Assembly: GCF_030164425.1 (NCBI RefSeq)
Contig: NZ_JASNJD010000019.1
Span: 1 to 64,000, forward strand
Source of the DNA: Pseudodonghicola flavimaris
GTDB taxonomy: Bacteria; Pseudomonadota; Alphaproteobacteria; Rhodobacterales; Rhodobacteraceae
DNA length: 64,000 nt
Reading direction: 5' to 3'
The position numbers and the translations under genes are program-made. The notes under the pieces were generated by a model. It searched no databases. It saw only the letters and a program-made list of their open reading frames with translations, and was not told where the DNA came from. Shown one piece after another: positions 25,168 through 33,420 of the stretch (position 1 is the stretch's first letter; each line of letters opens with the position of its first letter).

Positions 25168-26088
25168 TCAGCGCAGGGTCAGCCCGGCACCGCCGAAGCG
25201 GCGCAGGATCAGCATCAGAAGGCCCAGAAGCACCAGCAGCAGGCCGATGACGAAGGCGGAGAGCGCCGCCACCACCGGATAGCGCAGCGCGGTATAGGCG
25301 CTCTCGATCGAGGAGGAGAGCAGGTTGACGAAGCCACCACCCAGCATGCCGGGTTCGACCCAGGCGGCCAGTGCCGGCCCCAGCGTGAAGACGAAGCCTG
25401 CGACGACGCCGGGCAGCGACAGCGGCACGATCACCCGCCACAGCGTCTGCGCCGGGGTGGCGCCCAGATCGTTGCTGGCCTCCAGCAGATTGTCGTCGAT
25501 TAGGGTGATCGCCATGTAGATCGGCAACACCATCGGTGGGAACAGCGCCGGGATCATGCCGAAATGCACCGAGAATTCGGAATAGAGCAGCCAGTCGACC
25601 GGCTGATCGGTCAGTCCGGTGGACAGCAGGATGGTGTTGATCAGCCCGCCCTGTCCCAGGATGGCCCGCCAGACGATGGTGCGCGACGACAGATCCAGGA
25701 AGAAGGGTATGGTCAGCAGCGCCAGCACGATGGCGCGGCCCAGGCTGCTGCGGCAGCCCTTGGCCAGCCACAGCGCGAAGGGAAAGCCCACCGCCAGCTC
25801 GATCAGCGTGACGGTCAGCGCCACCCGCAGCGTCCGCAACGTCACCTCGAACCGGCCGGAGGAGAACAGCCCGGTCCAGGTGTCGAGCGAGGGCGTGTAG
25901 ACGGTCTGGAAATATTCGGTGGTGAAGAAGCTGAAGACGAAGAGGATGATCAGCGGCACGATCACCAGCACGAACCAGGCGGCGGAAATCCCCCAGAAGG
26001 CCAGCTTCGCCACCGGTGGGCGCAGCAGCGGGCGCCGGCGCGGTCTGACCGCGGGCGCGGCTCCGTCGATTTCGGTATTCATCGTCAT
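25168..26088 (-). CDS. ABC transporter permease, PotB-like
   Basis: 306 residues from the first of two close ATGs (the second lies two codons on); both follow AGGTAAGAAG. Six membrane helices and the EAA loop LLEASNDLGATPAQTLWRVI near residues 205-224. The first about 30 residues are Arg/Pro-rich and cytoplasmic. With the PotC-like partner it forms the channel of the importer. A 133-base gap separates it from the binding-protein gene upstream, within which no clear terminator is seen. The frame is open further upstream but is low-quality sequence. Confidence 0.88.
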   Translation of the reverse strand: MTMNTEIDGAAPAVRPRRRPLLRPPVAKLAFWGISAAWFVLVIVPLIILFVFSFFTTEYFQTVYTPSLDTWTGLFSSGRFEVTLRTLRVALTVTLIELAVGFPFALWLAKGCRSSLGRAIVLALLTIPFFLDLSSRTIVWRAILGQGGLINTILLSTGLTDQPVDWLLYSEFSVHFGMIPALFPPMVLPIYMAITLIDDNLLEASNDLGATPAQTLWRVIVPLSLPGVVAGFVFTLGPALAAWVEPGMLGGGFVNLLSSSIESAYTALRYPVVAALSAFVIGLLLVLLGLLMLILRRFGGAGLTLR

Positions 26089-26221
26089 CTTCTTACCTGT
26101 GTGATCGCAGCGCGTGAGCCGCGCGGCGGCAAACCGGAGACCGGGGCCCGCAACGCTCAGGATCGCGGGCCGCCGGCGGGGAGACCGGCCCGCCACATAG
26201 GGGCGAACCGGGAGAGAGGCA

Positions 26222-27433
26222 TCAGGCGTTCAGGAACCGCTGCCACTGGTCTTCGATATCGGCCGAATTCTGCGGCGTCGTGGTCGAGACGAAGGGTTTG
26301 GAGAACTTCTTGGCGACCTTGGCCTCGGTGGCCTTCAGCGCGGCGACTTCCTCCGCGCTCCAGCCGTTTTCCTCGGCATAGGCAACGCCCAGATCCATGT
26401 TCGGGCCGGCGTAGCCGCGGTCGCGGGCCTGCAGCGCGCGGTATTCGCCGCCGAGGAAATAGTTCAGCACCTTGTAGATCGCGTCGACGTTGTCGCGCTC
26501 CATCGCCTGTTTGGCGACATAGGCGCCATGGCCCCACTTGAAGTAGCCTTCCTTGGTATAGGCATAGCGGGTCGCATCCGGGCCCAGCACCAGGTTGGCC
26601 TCGCGCACGGCGGGTTCCCAGCAGTTGATGACGTCGACTTCCTCGTTGGTCAGCAGCTGGATCTGCTCTTCGAAGGCGCCGTAGAGGGTGCGGAACTGGC
26701 CGGCCTTCTTGCGTTCGATCAGGAAGTCTGCGACCACCTTGGCCTCATCCCCGGTCATGTCGGCGACATTGCCGATTTCGGCCTTGCCGGTGGACTTCAG
26801 GTAGAGCGCGGCGCTGGGGAAGGAATAGGCCCAGCCCTGACCGAAGGCGACGCGGCCACGGGTGTTCTCGTCGTCGAACATCAGCGACCAGGACAGTTCT
26901 TCTTCGCTGTCGGGTGCCATGCCCAGCTTGGCCGGGAAATAGCCGAAGCTGTCGGCGTTGCCGATCACCGGCACGCCCCATTGGGTGCCCTTGGGGTCGG
27001 TCACCACGTCAGAGCGTTTCCAGTCGTCCGAGGTGCGATCCCACAGCGTCAGCTCCGGGTTGTCGGTCTCGATCTCGGCATAGAAGCCGCGCGGGCCCAG
27101 GATGTCCTCGGTGCCGCTTTCGAAGATGAAGAGATCGGTGCTTTCGCCGAGGTTCGAGGCCATGATGTCGCGCATGAAGACGCCGACGTCGTTCGAGGTG
27201 CCGGACAGCTCGCAGCGCACGCCGATGCTGGCTTCCATCGGGCTCCAGTCCTTCAGCGCTGCGGTGGGCACGCCATAGGCCTTGACCACCGGCATATCGG
27301 CGGCGCGGGCGGCACCGGGCAGCATTGCCGCGGCGCTTCCCAGCGCGGCGGTGCCGGCCAGGGCGCTCATGCTCTGCAGCAGGCTGCGCCGGGTCAGCTG
27401 GACCTGGTCCGTGGTTGAGAATTTGTCTTTCAT
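26222..27433 (-). CDS. ABC transporter substrate-binding protein (PotD/PotF-like), Tat-exported
   Basis: 403 residues. The N-terminus has a twin-arginine signal, LTRRSLLQSMSALAGTAALG, with a likely cleavage after ARA near residue 45. The mature protein is a family 1 extracellular solute-binding protein with NCWEPAVREANLVL and GVPVIGNADSFGYFP segments. Members bind polyamines, opines or similar cations. The ligand here is not known; the catabolic genes in the same regulon suggest a lactam, hydroxylysine-like or related amino compound. Tat export is less usual for this family. Confidence 0.9.
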   Translation of the reverse strand: MKDKFSTTDQVQLTRRSLLQSMSALAGTAALGSAAAMLPGAARAADMPVVKAYGVPTAALKDWSPMEASIGVRCELSGTSNDVGVFMRDIMASNLGESTDLFIFESGTEDILGPRGFYAEIETDNPELTLWDRTSDDWKRSDVVTDPKGTQWGVPVIGNADSFGYFPAKLGMAPDSEEELSWSLMFDDENTRGRVAFGQGWAYSFPSAALYLKSTGKAEIGNVADMTGDEAKVVADFLIERKKAGQFRTLYGAFEEQIQLLTNEEVDVINCWEPAVREANLVLGPDATRYAYTKEGYFKWGHGAYVAKQAMERDNVDAIYKVLNYFLGGEYRALQARDRGYAGPNMDLGVAYAEENGWSAEEVAALKATEAKVAKKFSKPFVSTTTPQNSADIEDQWQRFLNA

Positions 27434-27476
27434 GTCAGGCTCTCCTGTTGATTGATTGTCTTTATTCGGGGTCTTT

Positions 27477-28562
27477 TCAGGTTCCGTCGGCGGCGAAGAT
27501 CACCGCGTCCTCGACCTTCCAGCCGAGCCGGTGCAGCGTTTCGGTCTCGCCCGGGGCGCCGTGCCAGCTGCGCAGCCGCAGCTGCCCGGCCGGGGTCTCC
27601 ACCAGCATGTCGGTGTATTTGCCGCGATAGACCTTGCTGCTGAGCGTTCCGTCGAGCCCTTCGGCCCCGGCGGCCACCGCGCCGATCCGCTCCGCCCGCA
27701 GCGCCAGGTTCACCGCATCGCCGGTTTGCAGGGCGGCATTGGTCAGGGTGCCGCGCACCCGGGTGCCGCCGGCCAGTTCGACCAGCCCCAGCGTCGCGTC
27801 GCGCTCGATCAGCCGGCCCGGCAGGATGTTCTCATAGCCCATGAAATCGGCGGCGAAGCGGGTCTGCGGCCGGTCGAAGAGATCGAGCGGCCGACCGCTC
27901 TGTTCGATCTTGCCGTGCCGCATCAGCACTACGCGATCGCTCATCGTCAGCGCTTCTTCCTGCGAATGGGTGATGTAGACAAAGGTCATGTCCAGCTTGC
28001 GCTGCAGCTCCATCAGCTCCAGCTGCATGTCCTGGCGCAGCCGCTCGTCCAGCGCCCCTAGCGGTTCGTCCAGCAGCAGCACCAGCGGCCGGGTGACCAC
28101 GGCCCGCGCCAGCGCCACCCGTTGGCGTTCGCCGCCCGACAGCTGGCGGATCGACCGGTCGGCCTTGGCCTCCAGCTGCACCATCGCCAGCGCCCGGCGC
28201 GCCTGGGCGGCGGCGTCGGTGGCGTTGACCTTGCGGATGCGCAGCCCGTAGGCGACGTTTTCCAGCACGCTCATATGCGGAAACAGGGCGTAGTTCTGAA
28301 ACACGGTGGTACAGCGCCGCTTGGCCGCGGGGACATCGGTGACGTCCTCGCCGCCGATCCGCAGCCGCTTGACCGAATAGGGTGTTTCCAGCCCGGAGAT
28401 CACCCGCAGCATCGTGGTCTTGCCAGAGCCGCTGGAGCCGAGGATGGTCAGAAACTCCCCCTTCTGGGCCGAGAGGGAGACATTGGAAAGCGCCGTGACC
28501 GTGCCGTATTTATGCACGACATCGGTCACCTCTAGCATGGGTTCGGTGGTCGGGTCCGTCAT
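27477..28562 (-). CDS. ABC transporter ATP-binding protein (PotA-like)
   Basis: 361 residues from the ATG with AAGGAATAC upstream. Walker A LGSSGSGKTT (about residues 41-50), Q-loop in TVFQNYALFPHM, signature LSGGERQRVALARA (about 139-152), Walker B LVLLLDEPLGALD and the H-loop YITHSQEEA. The C-terminal part beyond residue 245 is a TOBE regulatory domain. It energises the PotBC-like importer. It lies 28 bases after the GroEL-like gene, in the same unit. Confidence 0.95.
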   Translation of the reverse strand: MTDPTTEPMLEVTDVVHKYGTVTALSNVSLSAQKGEFLTILGSSGSGKTTMLRVISGLETPYSVKRLRIGGEDVTDVPAAKRRCTTVFQNYALFPHMSVLENVAYGLRIRKVNATDAAAQARRALAMVQLEAKADRSIRQLSGGERQRVALARAVVTRPLVLLLDEPLGALDERLRQDMQLELMELQRKLDMTFVYITHSQEEALTMSDRVVLMRHGKIEQSGRPLDLFDRPQTRFAADFMGYENILPGRLIERDATLGLVELAGGTRVRGTLTNAALQTGDAVNLALRAERIGAVAAGAEGLDGTLSSKVYRGKYTDMLVETPAGQLRLRSWHGAPGETETLHRLGWKVEDAVIFAADGT

Positions 28563-28590
28563 GGGTATTCCTTGGCCTTGATGGTGCGGG

Positions 28591-30066
28591 TCATCGCCGC
28601 AACACGGCGGTTTCAAGCGTCAGAAGATGCAGCGCCAGCGACAGGCTGGTGTCGAGCAGGCTGCGGGACAGCCGGGCGGGGTCGGCCAGCGGTGGCAGGC
28701 TGCGCGCCCAGTCCGCGTGACCATCGTCAAATCCGGCGTTGCGGCGCAGCACCCGCTCTGGCGCGCGCAGCGCTTCGGCCACCAGACGCCGGGCGGCACG
28801 GTCGGCGCCGGCGGGCGCATCGGCGGGGGCGCCGGCCTCCAGCAGGTCGGCCACGGCGGCCAGTCCGGCGCCGGCGCCGGCGATCTGGCCGCCGGTCCTG
28901 GCAGAGCGCAGCGCGCTGAGCGCACGGGCCATCCGGCCGCGCAGCCCGGGATCGCAGCGGTCGGGGCCGATCATCAGTTCGACCCACCGCCCGGACAGCC
29001 GGGCGTGGCGGCGTTCGGCATGTTCGCGGTCATAGGCCAGATAGCGATGCCGTGCGATCTCGCCCGCGATCTCGCGCAGGCGCCGGGCGACGGCGGCGCT
29101 GTCGCCGCCGGGCTCGGTCAGGGTGAAGCGGTGGCCGTTGCGCTTGAGTTGGGCGGCGCTGCCCAGCATCTCTGGCTGCAGCGTGTCGAGTGGTTGGCCG
29201 GTTTCCTCCGCCACCAGGGTGGCGCCGGTGGCCACTGCCAGATCGGCCAGGATCTCGGCGGCGCGCGGGCCCTTGTCGCGCGGGGTCAGCGCCGCGACCC
29301 GCAGCACACCCGCGGTGCGGTTGCGTTCCAGCAATTGCCGGGCGGCGCCCTCGATGCCGCGGGCCGCGATCACCAGGCTCTTGTTGCTCCGGGCAAAGCC
29401 GTCGATCACCGGCACCAGCCGCGCGAAATCCGAGATGATGTCGTTGGCGACGATCAGATGCACCCGCTCCATGTGATCCAGCATGCCGGAGAGCAGCGGC
29501 TCCATCTCGACGGTGAAGCCGGTGACCTGGTTCAGCGCCACGCCGGGTTCGTCGCGATCCGAGAGCTCGACATGACCCTCGGGGCCGGCGGCGTCCAGCG
29601 CCTGCCCCAGCAGGGCGGCGGCGTCGGTGGGCAGATCGGCGGCGGTGAGCAGCGCGCCGGTCTCCTCCGTCACCTGGGTTTCCTGCGCGAAATAGGCGTC
29701 GAGCTCGGGTTTCAGGGCGGTCACCGCACGGCTCAGATGGGTGGGGTGTTCTCCGGCGGCCAGCGACCGGGCGCCCTGGGTCAGGGCGGCGTCGAACATC
29801 ACCGCCAGCCGGGCACTGCCATCCTGCAGATCCTGTTCGGCGCTGACCAGCGCCTCGCGCAGCAGGACCTCGGCCGGGGCCTCGCCGCAGAACCGGCGGG
29901 CGATCTCGGTGCCGGTTTCGGCCCGGCGTACCGCGGCCCCGGTGCTGTAGAGCACCGCACGCCCCTCCGGCCCCAGCGCCGCGGCAATGGCCCGCAGCGC
30001 CGGCGCCAGAGAGCGGATCACCCCCCGGCGCAGGTCTTCTCCGGCGATGGTCTCTGTCGCGCTCAT
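28591..30066 (-). CDS. Divergent GroEL/Cpn60-like protein with altered ATPase residues
   Basis: 491 residues, aligned by eye to GroEL along its whole length: LGPEGRAVLY (31-40; GroEL LGPKGRNV), QDGSARLAV (81-89; GroEL GDGTTTAT), SLAAGEHPTHLSRAV (101-115), ISDFARLVPVIDGFARSNKS (211-230), DKGPRAAEILADLAVATG (264-281), QIAGAGAGL (394-402; GroEL VVAGGGVAL) and a C-terminus like GroEL's last domain. The first acidic residue of DGTTT is kept but the Thr triplet is lost, and the Asp398 equivalent appears to be Arg381. Its start overlaps the pxpA stop (ATGA). No groES is near. Function unknown: a dedicated scaffold or chaperone for the Pxp/biotin complex is a guess. Confidence 0.8.
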   Translation of the reverse strand: MSATETIAGEDLRRGVIRSLAPALRAIAAALGPEGRAVLYSTGAAVRRAETGTEIARRFCGEAPAEVLLREALVSAEQDLQDGSARLAVMFDAALTQGARSLAAGEHPTHLSRAVTALKPELDAYFAQETQVTEETGALLTAADLPTDAAALLGQALDAAGPEGHVELSDRDEPGVALNQVTGFTVEMEPLLSGMLDHMERVHLIVANDIISDFARLVPVIDGFARSNKSLVIAARGIEGAARQLLERNRTAGVLRVAALTPRDKGPRAAEILADLAVATGATLVAEETGQPLDTLQPEMLGSAAQLKRNGHRFTLTEPGGDSAAVARRLREIAGEIARHRYLAYDREHAERRHARLSGRWVELMIGPDRCDPGLRGRMARALSALRSARTGGQIAGAGAGLAAVADLLEAGAPADAPAGADRAARRLVAEALRAPERVLRRNAGFDDGHADWARSLPPLADPARLSRSLLDTSLSLALHLLTLETAVLRR

Positions 30067-30797
30067 GCGGTCTCCAGCATGCCTTCTGCCTTGAGCGTCT
30101 CGAACACTGCCTTGGCGACGGCAATCGAATTGGGGGTGTCGGAATGGACGCAGATACTCTCGGCCACGACGGGCACATCCTTGCCGTTGACGGAGCGGGT
30201 GACGCCGTCCTTCAGCGCCCGCAGCACCTTTTCGGTCACCGCCTCGGCGCTGATCGGCGGATGCTCGCGCGAGATGATCTGACGGCCGTCGTCGCCGTAA
30301 TCGATGTCGACGTAGAATTCGCAGGAGAAGGGGATGCCGCGGCGGGTGAAGACCTCGGACATGCAGCAGTCGGAATAGGCGATCACCGGCAGGCCGAAGG
30401 TTTCGGCGGCATCGGCGATGGCCTCGGCCACCGGCATTTCGTTTTGGGCCATTCCGAACAGCGCGCCGTGGGGCTTGATATGCGACAGCTCCATGCCCTC
30501 GGCCCGGGCGAAGGCCTGCAGCGCGCCGGTCTGGTAGATCACCAGCGCGGCGACCTCTTCCCGCGTCATCTGCATGCGGCGCCGGCCGAAGCCTTCGCGG
30601 TCGGGCAGCCCGGGGTGCGAGCCGATGGCGATGCCCGCCGCCTTGGCCGCGCGCACGGTCTTCTGCATCACCACGGGGTCGGAGGCATGGAAGGCGCAGG
30701 CGATATTGGCGTGGGTCACATAGGGCATGCAGGCGGTGTCGTCACCGAAGGAATAGATGCCGAAGGATTCCCCCATATCGCAGTTGATGGTCACCAT
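30063..30797 (-). CDS. pxpA: PxpA, LamB/YcsF family (5-oxoprolinase subunit A)
   Basis: A 244-residue LamB/YcsF protein. Signature segments: INCDMGESFG at residues 4-13, THANIACAFHASDP (28-41), IGSHPGLPDREGFGRR, IKPHGALFGM near residue 106, and ICVHSDTPNSIAVAK at the C-terminus; the Asp, His and Glu residues are presumed metal ligands. With PxpB and PxpC it cleaves 5-oxoproline; fungal LamB is linked to lactam use. Here pxpA is 6.6 kb from pxpBC, at the head of another unit under the same operator-like sequence. Confidence 0.9.
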   Translation of the reverse strand: MVTINCDMGESFGIYSFGDDTACMPYVTHANIACAFHASDPVVMQKTVRAAKAAGIAIGSHPGLPDREGFGRRRMQMTREEVAALVIYQTGALQAFARAEGMELSHIKPHGALFGMAQNEMPVAEAIADAAETFGLPVIAYSDCCMSEVFTRRGIPFSCEFYVDIDYGDDGRQIISREHPPISAEAVTEKVLRALKDGVTRSVNGKDVPVVAESICVHSDTPNSIAVAKAVFETLKAEGMLETA

Positions 30798-31097
30798 GTT
30801 ACGCGCCCCTAAATTGATATATCATGTAGCGTATATCAATTGTGGGAGGGGGAGCTGTCAAGCCCGCTGTTCCCGGGAGGCCGGTGCAGAGGGGCGTTGC
30901 GCCCAATTTAAGGCCATTCGGGAGCGGGCGCAGGCTGTCTGGCCCGGCGCGTCCGCCGCACCGGCGGTTGTGCGGTGCGACTCATCGGCAAGCGGCGGGT
31001 CGAAACGGATCGGGGCGCCCGAAGGGGCGCCCCGTTGGTATATTGGTGGTCTGTGAGACAGTCGGCGGGCGCAGAGCCCGCACCAGTGGCGGACGGG
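30798..31097. other. 300-base intergenic stretch with operator and hairpin
   Basis: No gene is supported. It contains the pxpA operator and promoter at its left end. At 31011-31034 CGGGGCGCCC and GGGCGCCCCG form a perfect ten-base stem with a GAAG loop. This hairpin lies after the last gene of the peptide-transporter unit read toward it and may act as its transcript end, although only a weak T-rich tail (ATCCGTTT) follows on the minus strand. Confidence 0.5.
30814..30839. promoter_or_regulatory. Operator-like inverted repeat upstream of pxpA
   Basis: TTGATATA (30814-30821) and TATATCAA (30832-30839) are exact reverse complements with a ten-base spacer ATGTAGCG-like core; the site ends 17 bases before the pxpA start codon. 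Its ATATATCATGTAGCGT core matches the pxpB-gntR site at 14 of 16 bases. Likely the second GntR operator of the regulon, overlapping the pxpA promoter. Confidence 0.75.
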
Positions 31098-32234
31098 TCA
31101 GGCCAGCGTCGACAGCAGCCCGGCCATCATCCGGGTGCGCGGTACGATCATGTCCTCGTCGATATGTTCGCCCAGCGTATGCAGCCCGGCGCCCTTCACC
31201 CCCAGCGAACAGAGGCTGGGAATGCCCATCGCGCCGGTGAAGTTGGCATCGGAGCCGCCGCCCTGGCTGCCATGCGGCATGGCATAGCCCAGTTCTTCGG
31301 AAATCGCCTTGGCCTTCTCGTACAGCGCCATGGTGCCGGGCATGTCGGGTTCCCAGACCGGGCGGGTGACGCCCCGGGTGACGGTGAATTTCACCCCGTT
31401 GCGCTCGCCCGAGAGCGCCAGCATCTTTTCGATCCCGGCGTCCAGATCTTCCTGCTTCTTGGCCATCGACAGGCATTCGCCGCTGGCGAAGGAGGGCACG
31501 CAGTTCACCCATTGGCCCGAAGCGATGTTATTGCAGGAGAAGGTGCAATCCTCCGTCGTCATCTCCTCGATCTCGATGATCCGCTTGGCCAGTTCGCGCA
31601 CCGCCGAAATCCCGCCTTTGACATTGGCGCCGGCATGGCTGGGCTTGCCCTCGGCGGTCAGGTTGAACCGGGCGATGGCATAACGGCCGGTGGTCACCCC
31701 GTTGTCGGGATGCGACGGCTCGGGGCAGAGCACGTATTTGGCGCGCTTCGCCTCGGTCTCGATCAGCGTGCGGGTGGCGGGCGTGCCGATCTCCTCATCC
31801 GGGGTGAAGAGGGCGACGATCGGCAGCGGCGTCTCGATGCCGGCGTCCTGAATCGCGCGGATCGCCTCCAGCGTGATGAAGTTGCCGCCCTTCATGTCCT
31901 GGATACCGGGGCCATAGACCTTGCCGCCTTCGCGGCGGAACGGGTTCTTGGCCAGCGTCCCGACCGGATGCACCGTATCCATATGACCGGTGATCATGAT
32001 CCCGGGCGTGCCCATCTTGGGATGCGGGAAATGCGCCCGCACCGATCCGCCCAGCCCCATGATGCCGGGGATGCGTTCGATGGTGGCGCCCAGCTCGGCG
32101 CATTTCATCGCCACCAGATCCATCATCCGGTCGCAGGCGGCGCCGTCCCAGGTGGGGCTTTCACATTCGATCCAGGGCTTCAGGCCCTCGACAATGGTAT
32201 GGGTGTCGAAGGAGAGGTCTTTCCAGGTGGTCAT
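31098..32234 (-). CDS. M20 family metallopeptidase (glutamate carboxypeptidase-like)
   Basis: A 378-residue M20 enzyme resembling carboxypeptidase G2. Motifs: ITGHMDTVHPVG with the first metal His (about residues 81-92), GPGIQDMKGGN with bridging Asp, ALFTPDEEIGTPATR with the catalytic Glu, LCPEPSHPDNGVTTGRY, and the C-terminal GLHTLGEHIDED ligand. No signal peptide, so it acts in the cytoplasm on imported substrates. The start overlaps the stop of the next M20 gene by four bases (ATGA). Last gene of the peptide-transporter operon. Confidence 0.9.
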   Translation of the reverse strand: MTTWKDLSFDTHTIVEGLKPWIECESPTWDGAACDRMMDLVAMKCAELGATIERIPGIMGLGGSVRAHFPHPKMGTPGIMITGHMDTVHPVGTLAKNPFRREGGKVYGPGIQDMKGGNFITLEAIRAIQDAGIETPLPIVALFTPDEEIGTPATRTLIETEAKRAKYVLCPEPSHPDNGVTTGRYAIARFNLTAEGKPSHAGANVKGGISAVRELAKRIIEIEEMTTEDCTFSCNNIASGQWVNCVPSFASGECLSMAKKQEDLDAGIEKMLALSGERNGVKFTVTRGVTRPVWEPDMPGTMALYEKAKAISEELGYAMPHGSQGGGSDANFTGAMGIPSLCSLGVKGAGLHTLGEHIDEDMIVPRTRMMAGLLSTLA

Positions 32235-33391
32235 GCTGCGGCTCCGCGGGCGTTGATCAGGTTGACATAGATGCTGGCGCCCACCGGCAGGATCGCATCG
32301 TCCAGCACATAGCCGGGGTTATGCGGGGCGATGGTGCCGGAATGGCCGACGGTACAATAGGCGCCGGGCACCACCCGCAGCATGTCGGCGAAGTCTTCCG
32401 AGCCCATCGCCAGTTCTTCGCGCAGGCCGGTGTGATCGCCGCCGACAACCGGGCCGGCGGCTTCCAGAACGGCTTCGGCCAGGGCGTCGTCGTTCACCAG
32501 GACGTCGAAGACATTGCGGATGTCGACGTCGATATCCACCTCGTAGCCCTGTGCCGCACCGGCGCAGAGCGTGCGGATCCGTTCCGAGATCAGCTCCCCC
32601 ACTTCCGGGTCGAAAAACCGGATGGTGCCGCCGAATTCGGCCTCGTTCGGGATCACGTTATAGGCCGCACCGGAGTGCAGCTTGGTGACCGAGACCACCG
32701 CCGGCTTGGTCGGCGGCAGGTTGCGCGAGACGATGGACTGGATCTGCTGGACCAGCGTGGTGGCGATGATGATCGGATCGCGGCTGCCCTCGGGATGGGC
32801 GCCGTGGCTGCCCCGCCCGGTGATGCGCACGTCGAAGAAGTTCGACCCGGCCATCGCCGTGCCCTTCTTGATCCGCACCACGCCGGGGTCGTCCATGGTG
32901 GAATTGTGCATGCCGTAGATTTCGTCGCAGGGGAAACGGTCGAACAGACCGTCGGCCAGCATCGCGCGGGCGCCGCCCAGACCTTCCTCCGCCGGCTGGA
33001 AGATGAAGACGGCGGTGCCGGCGAAATCCGGATTCTCACTGAGATACCGCGCCGCGCCCAGCAGCATGGTGGTATGGCCGTCATGGCCGCAGGCATGCAT
33101 CACCCCGGGCGTTTTCGACGACCAGGGCAGGTTGGTTTCCTCCTGGATCGGCAGCGCATCCATATCGGCGCGCAGGCCGATGGTCTTGCCGGGCTTGCTG
33201 CCCTTGAGCACGCCGACGACGCCGGTCTTGCCGATGCCGGTGGTGACCTCGATGCCCCAGCTCTTCAGTTTCTCGGCGACGATGCCGGAGGTCCGCACTT
33301 CTTCAAACCCGAGTTCGGGGTGTTCGTGCAGATCGCGACGGATCGCGGTGAGATCGTCGGCATAGGCCGCGATATCTTCAATGACCGGCAT
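32231..33391 (-). CDS. M20 family amidohydrolase (hippurate hydrolase-like)
   Basis: A 386-residue M20D amidohydrolase with RRDLHEHPELGFEEVRT, MHACGHDGHTTMLLG (about residues 98-112), FIFQPAEEGLGGARAM with the catalytic Glu pair, GRGSHGAHPEGSRDP and a C-terminal GSEDFADML. It cleaves amide bonds of N-acyl or aryl amino acids. It is about as long as the family norm. A GAAGG sequence precedes the ATG. The operon order (transporter, M81, M20, M20) suggests stepwise trimming of an imported modified peptide. Confidence 0.92.
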   Translation of the reverse strand: MPVIEDIAAYADDLTAIRRDLHEHPELGFEEVRTSGIVAEKLKSWGIEVTTGIGKTGVVGVLKGSKPGKTIGLRADMDALPIQEETNLPWSSKTPGVMHACGHDGHTTMLLGAARYLSENPDFAGTAVFIFQPAEEGLGGARAMLADGLFDRFPCDEIYGMHNSTMDDPGVVRIKKGTAMAGSNFFDVRITGRGSHGAHPEGSRDPIIIATTLVQQIQSIVSRNLPPTKPAVVSVTKLHSGAAYNVIPNEAEFGGTIRFFDPEVGELISERIRTLCAGAAQGYEVDIDVDIRNVFDVLVNDDALAEAVLEAAGPVVGGDHTGLREELAMGSEDFADMLRVVPGAYCTVGHSGTIAPHNPGYVLDDAILPVGASIYVNLINARGAAA

Positions 33392-33420
33392 GGCGGTCTC
33401 CTTCCTGTGGTCCTGAATTC

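Noticed and set aside
28591-30066. The Cpn60-like gene as an ordinary second groEL
   Set aside because: Key ATPase residues are changed, the protein is about 55 residues shorter than GroEL, no groES is adjacent, and it is coupled to pxpA.
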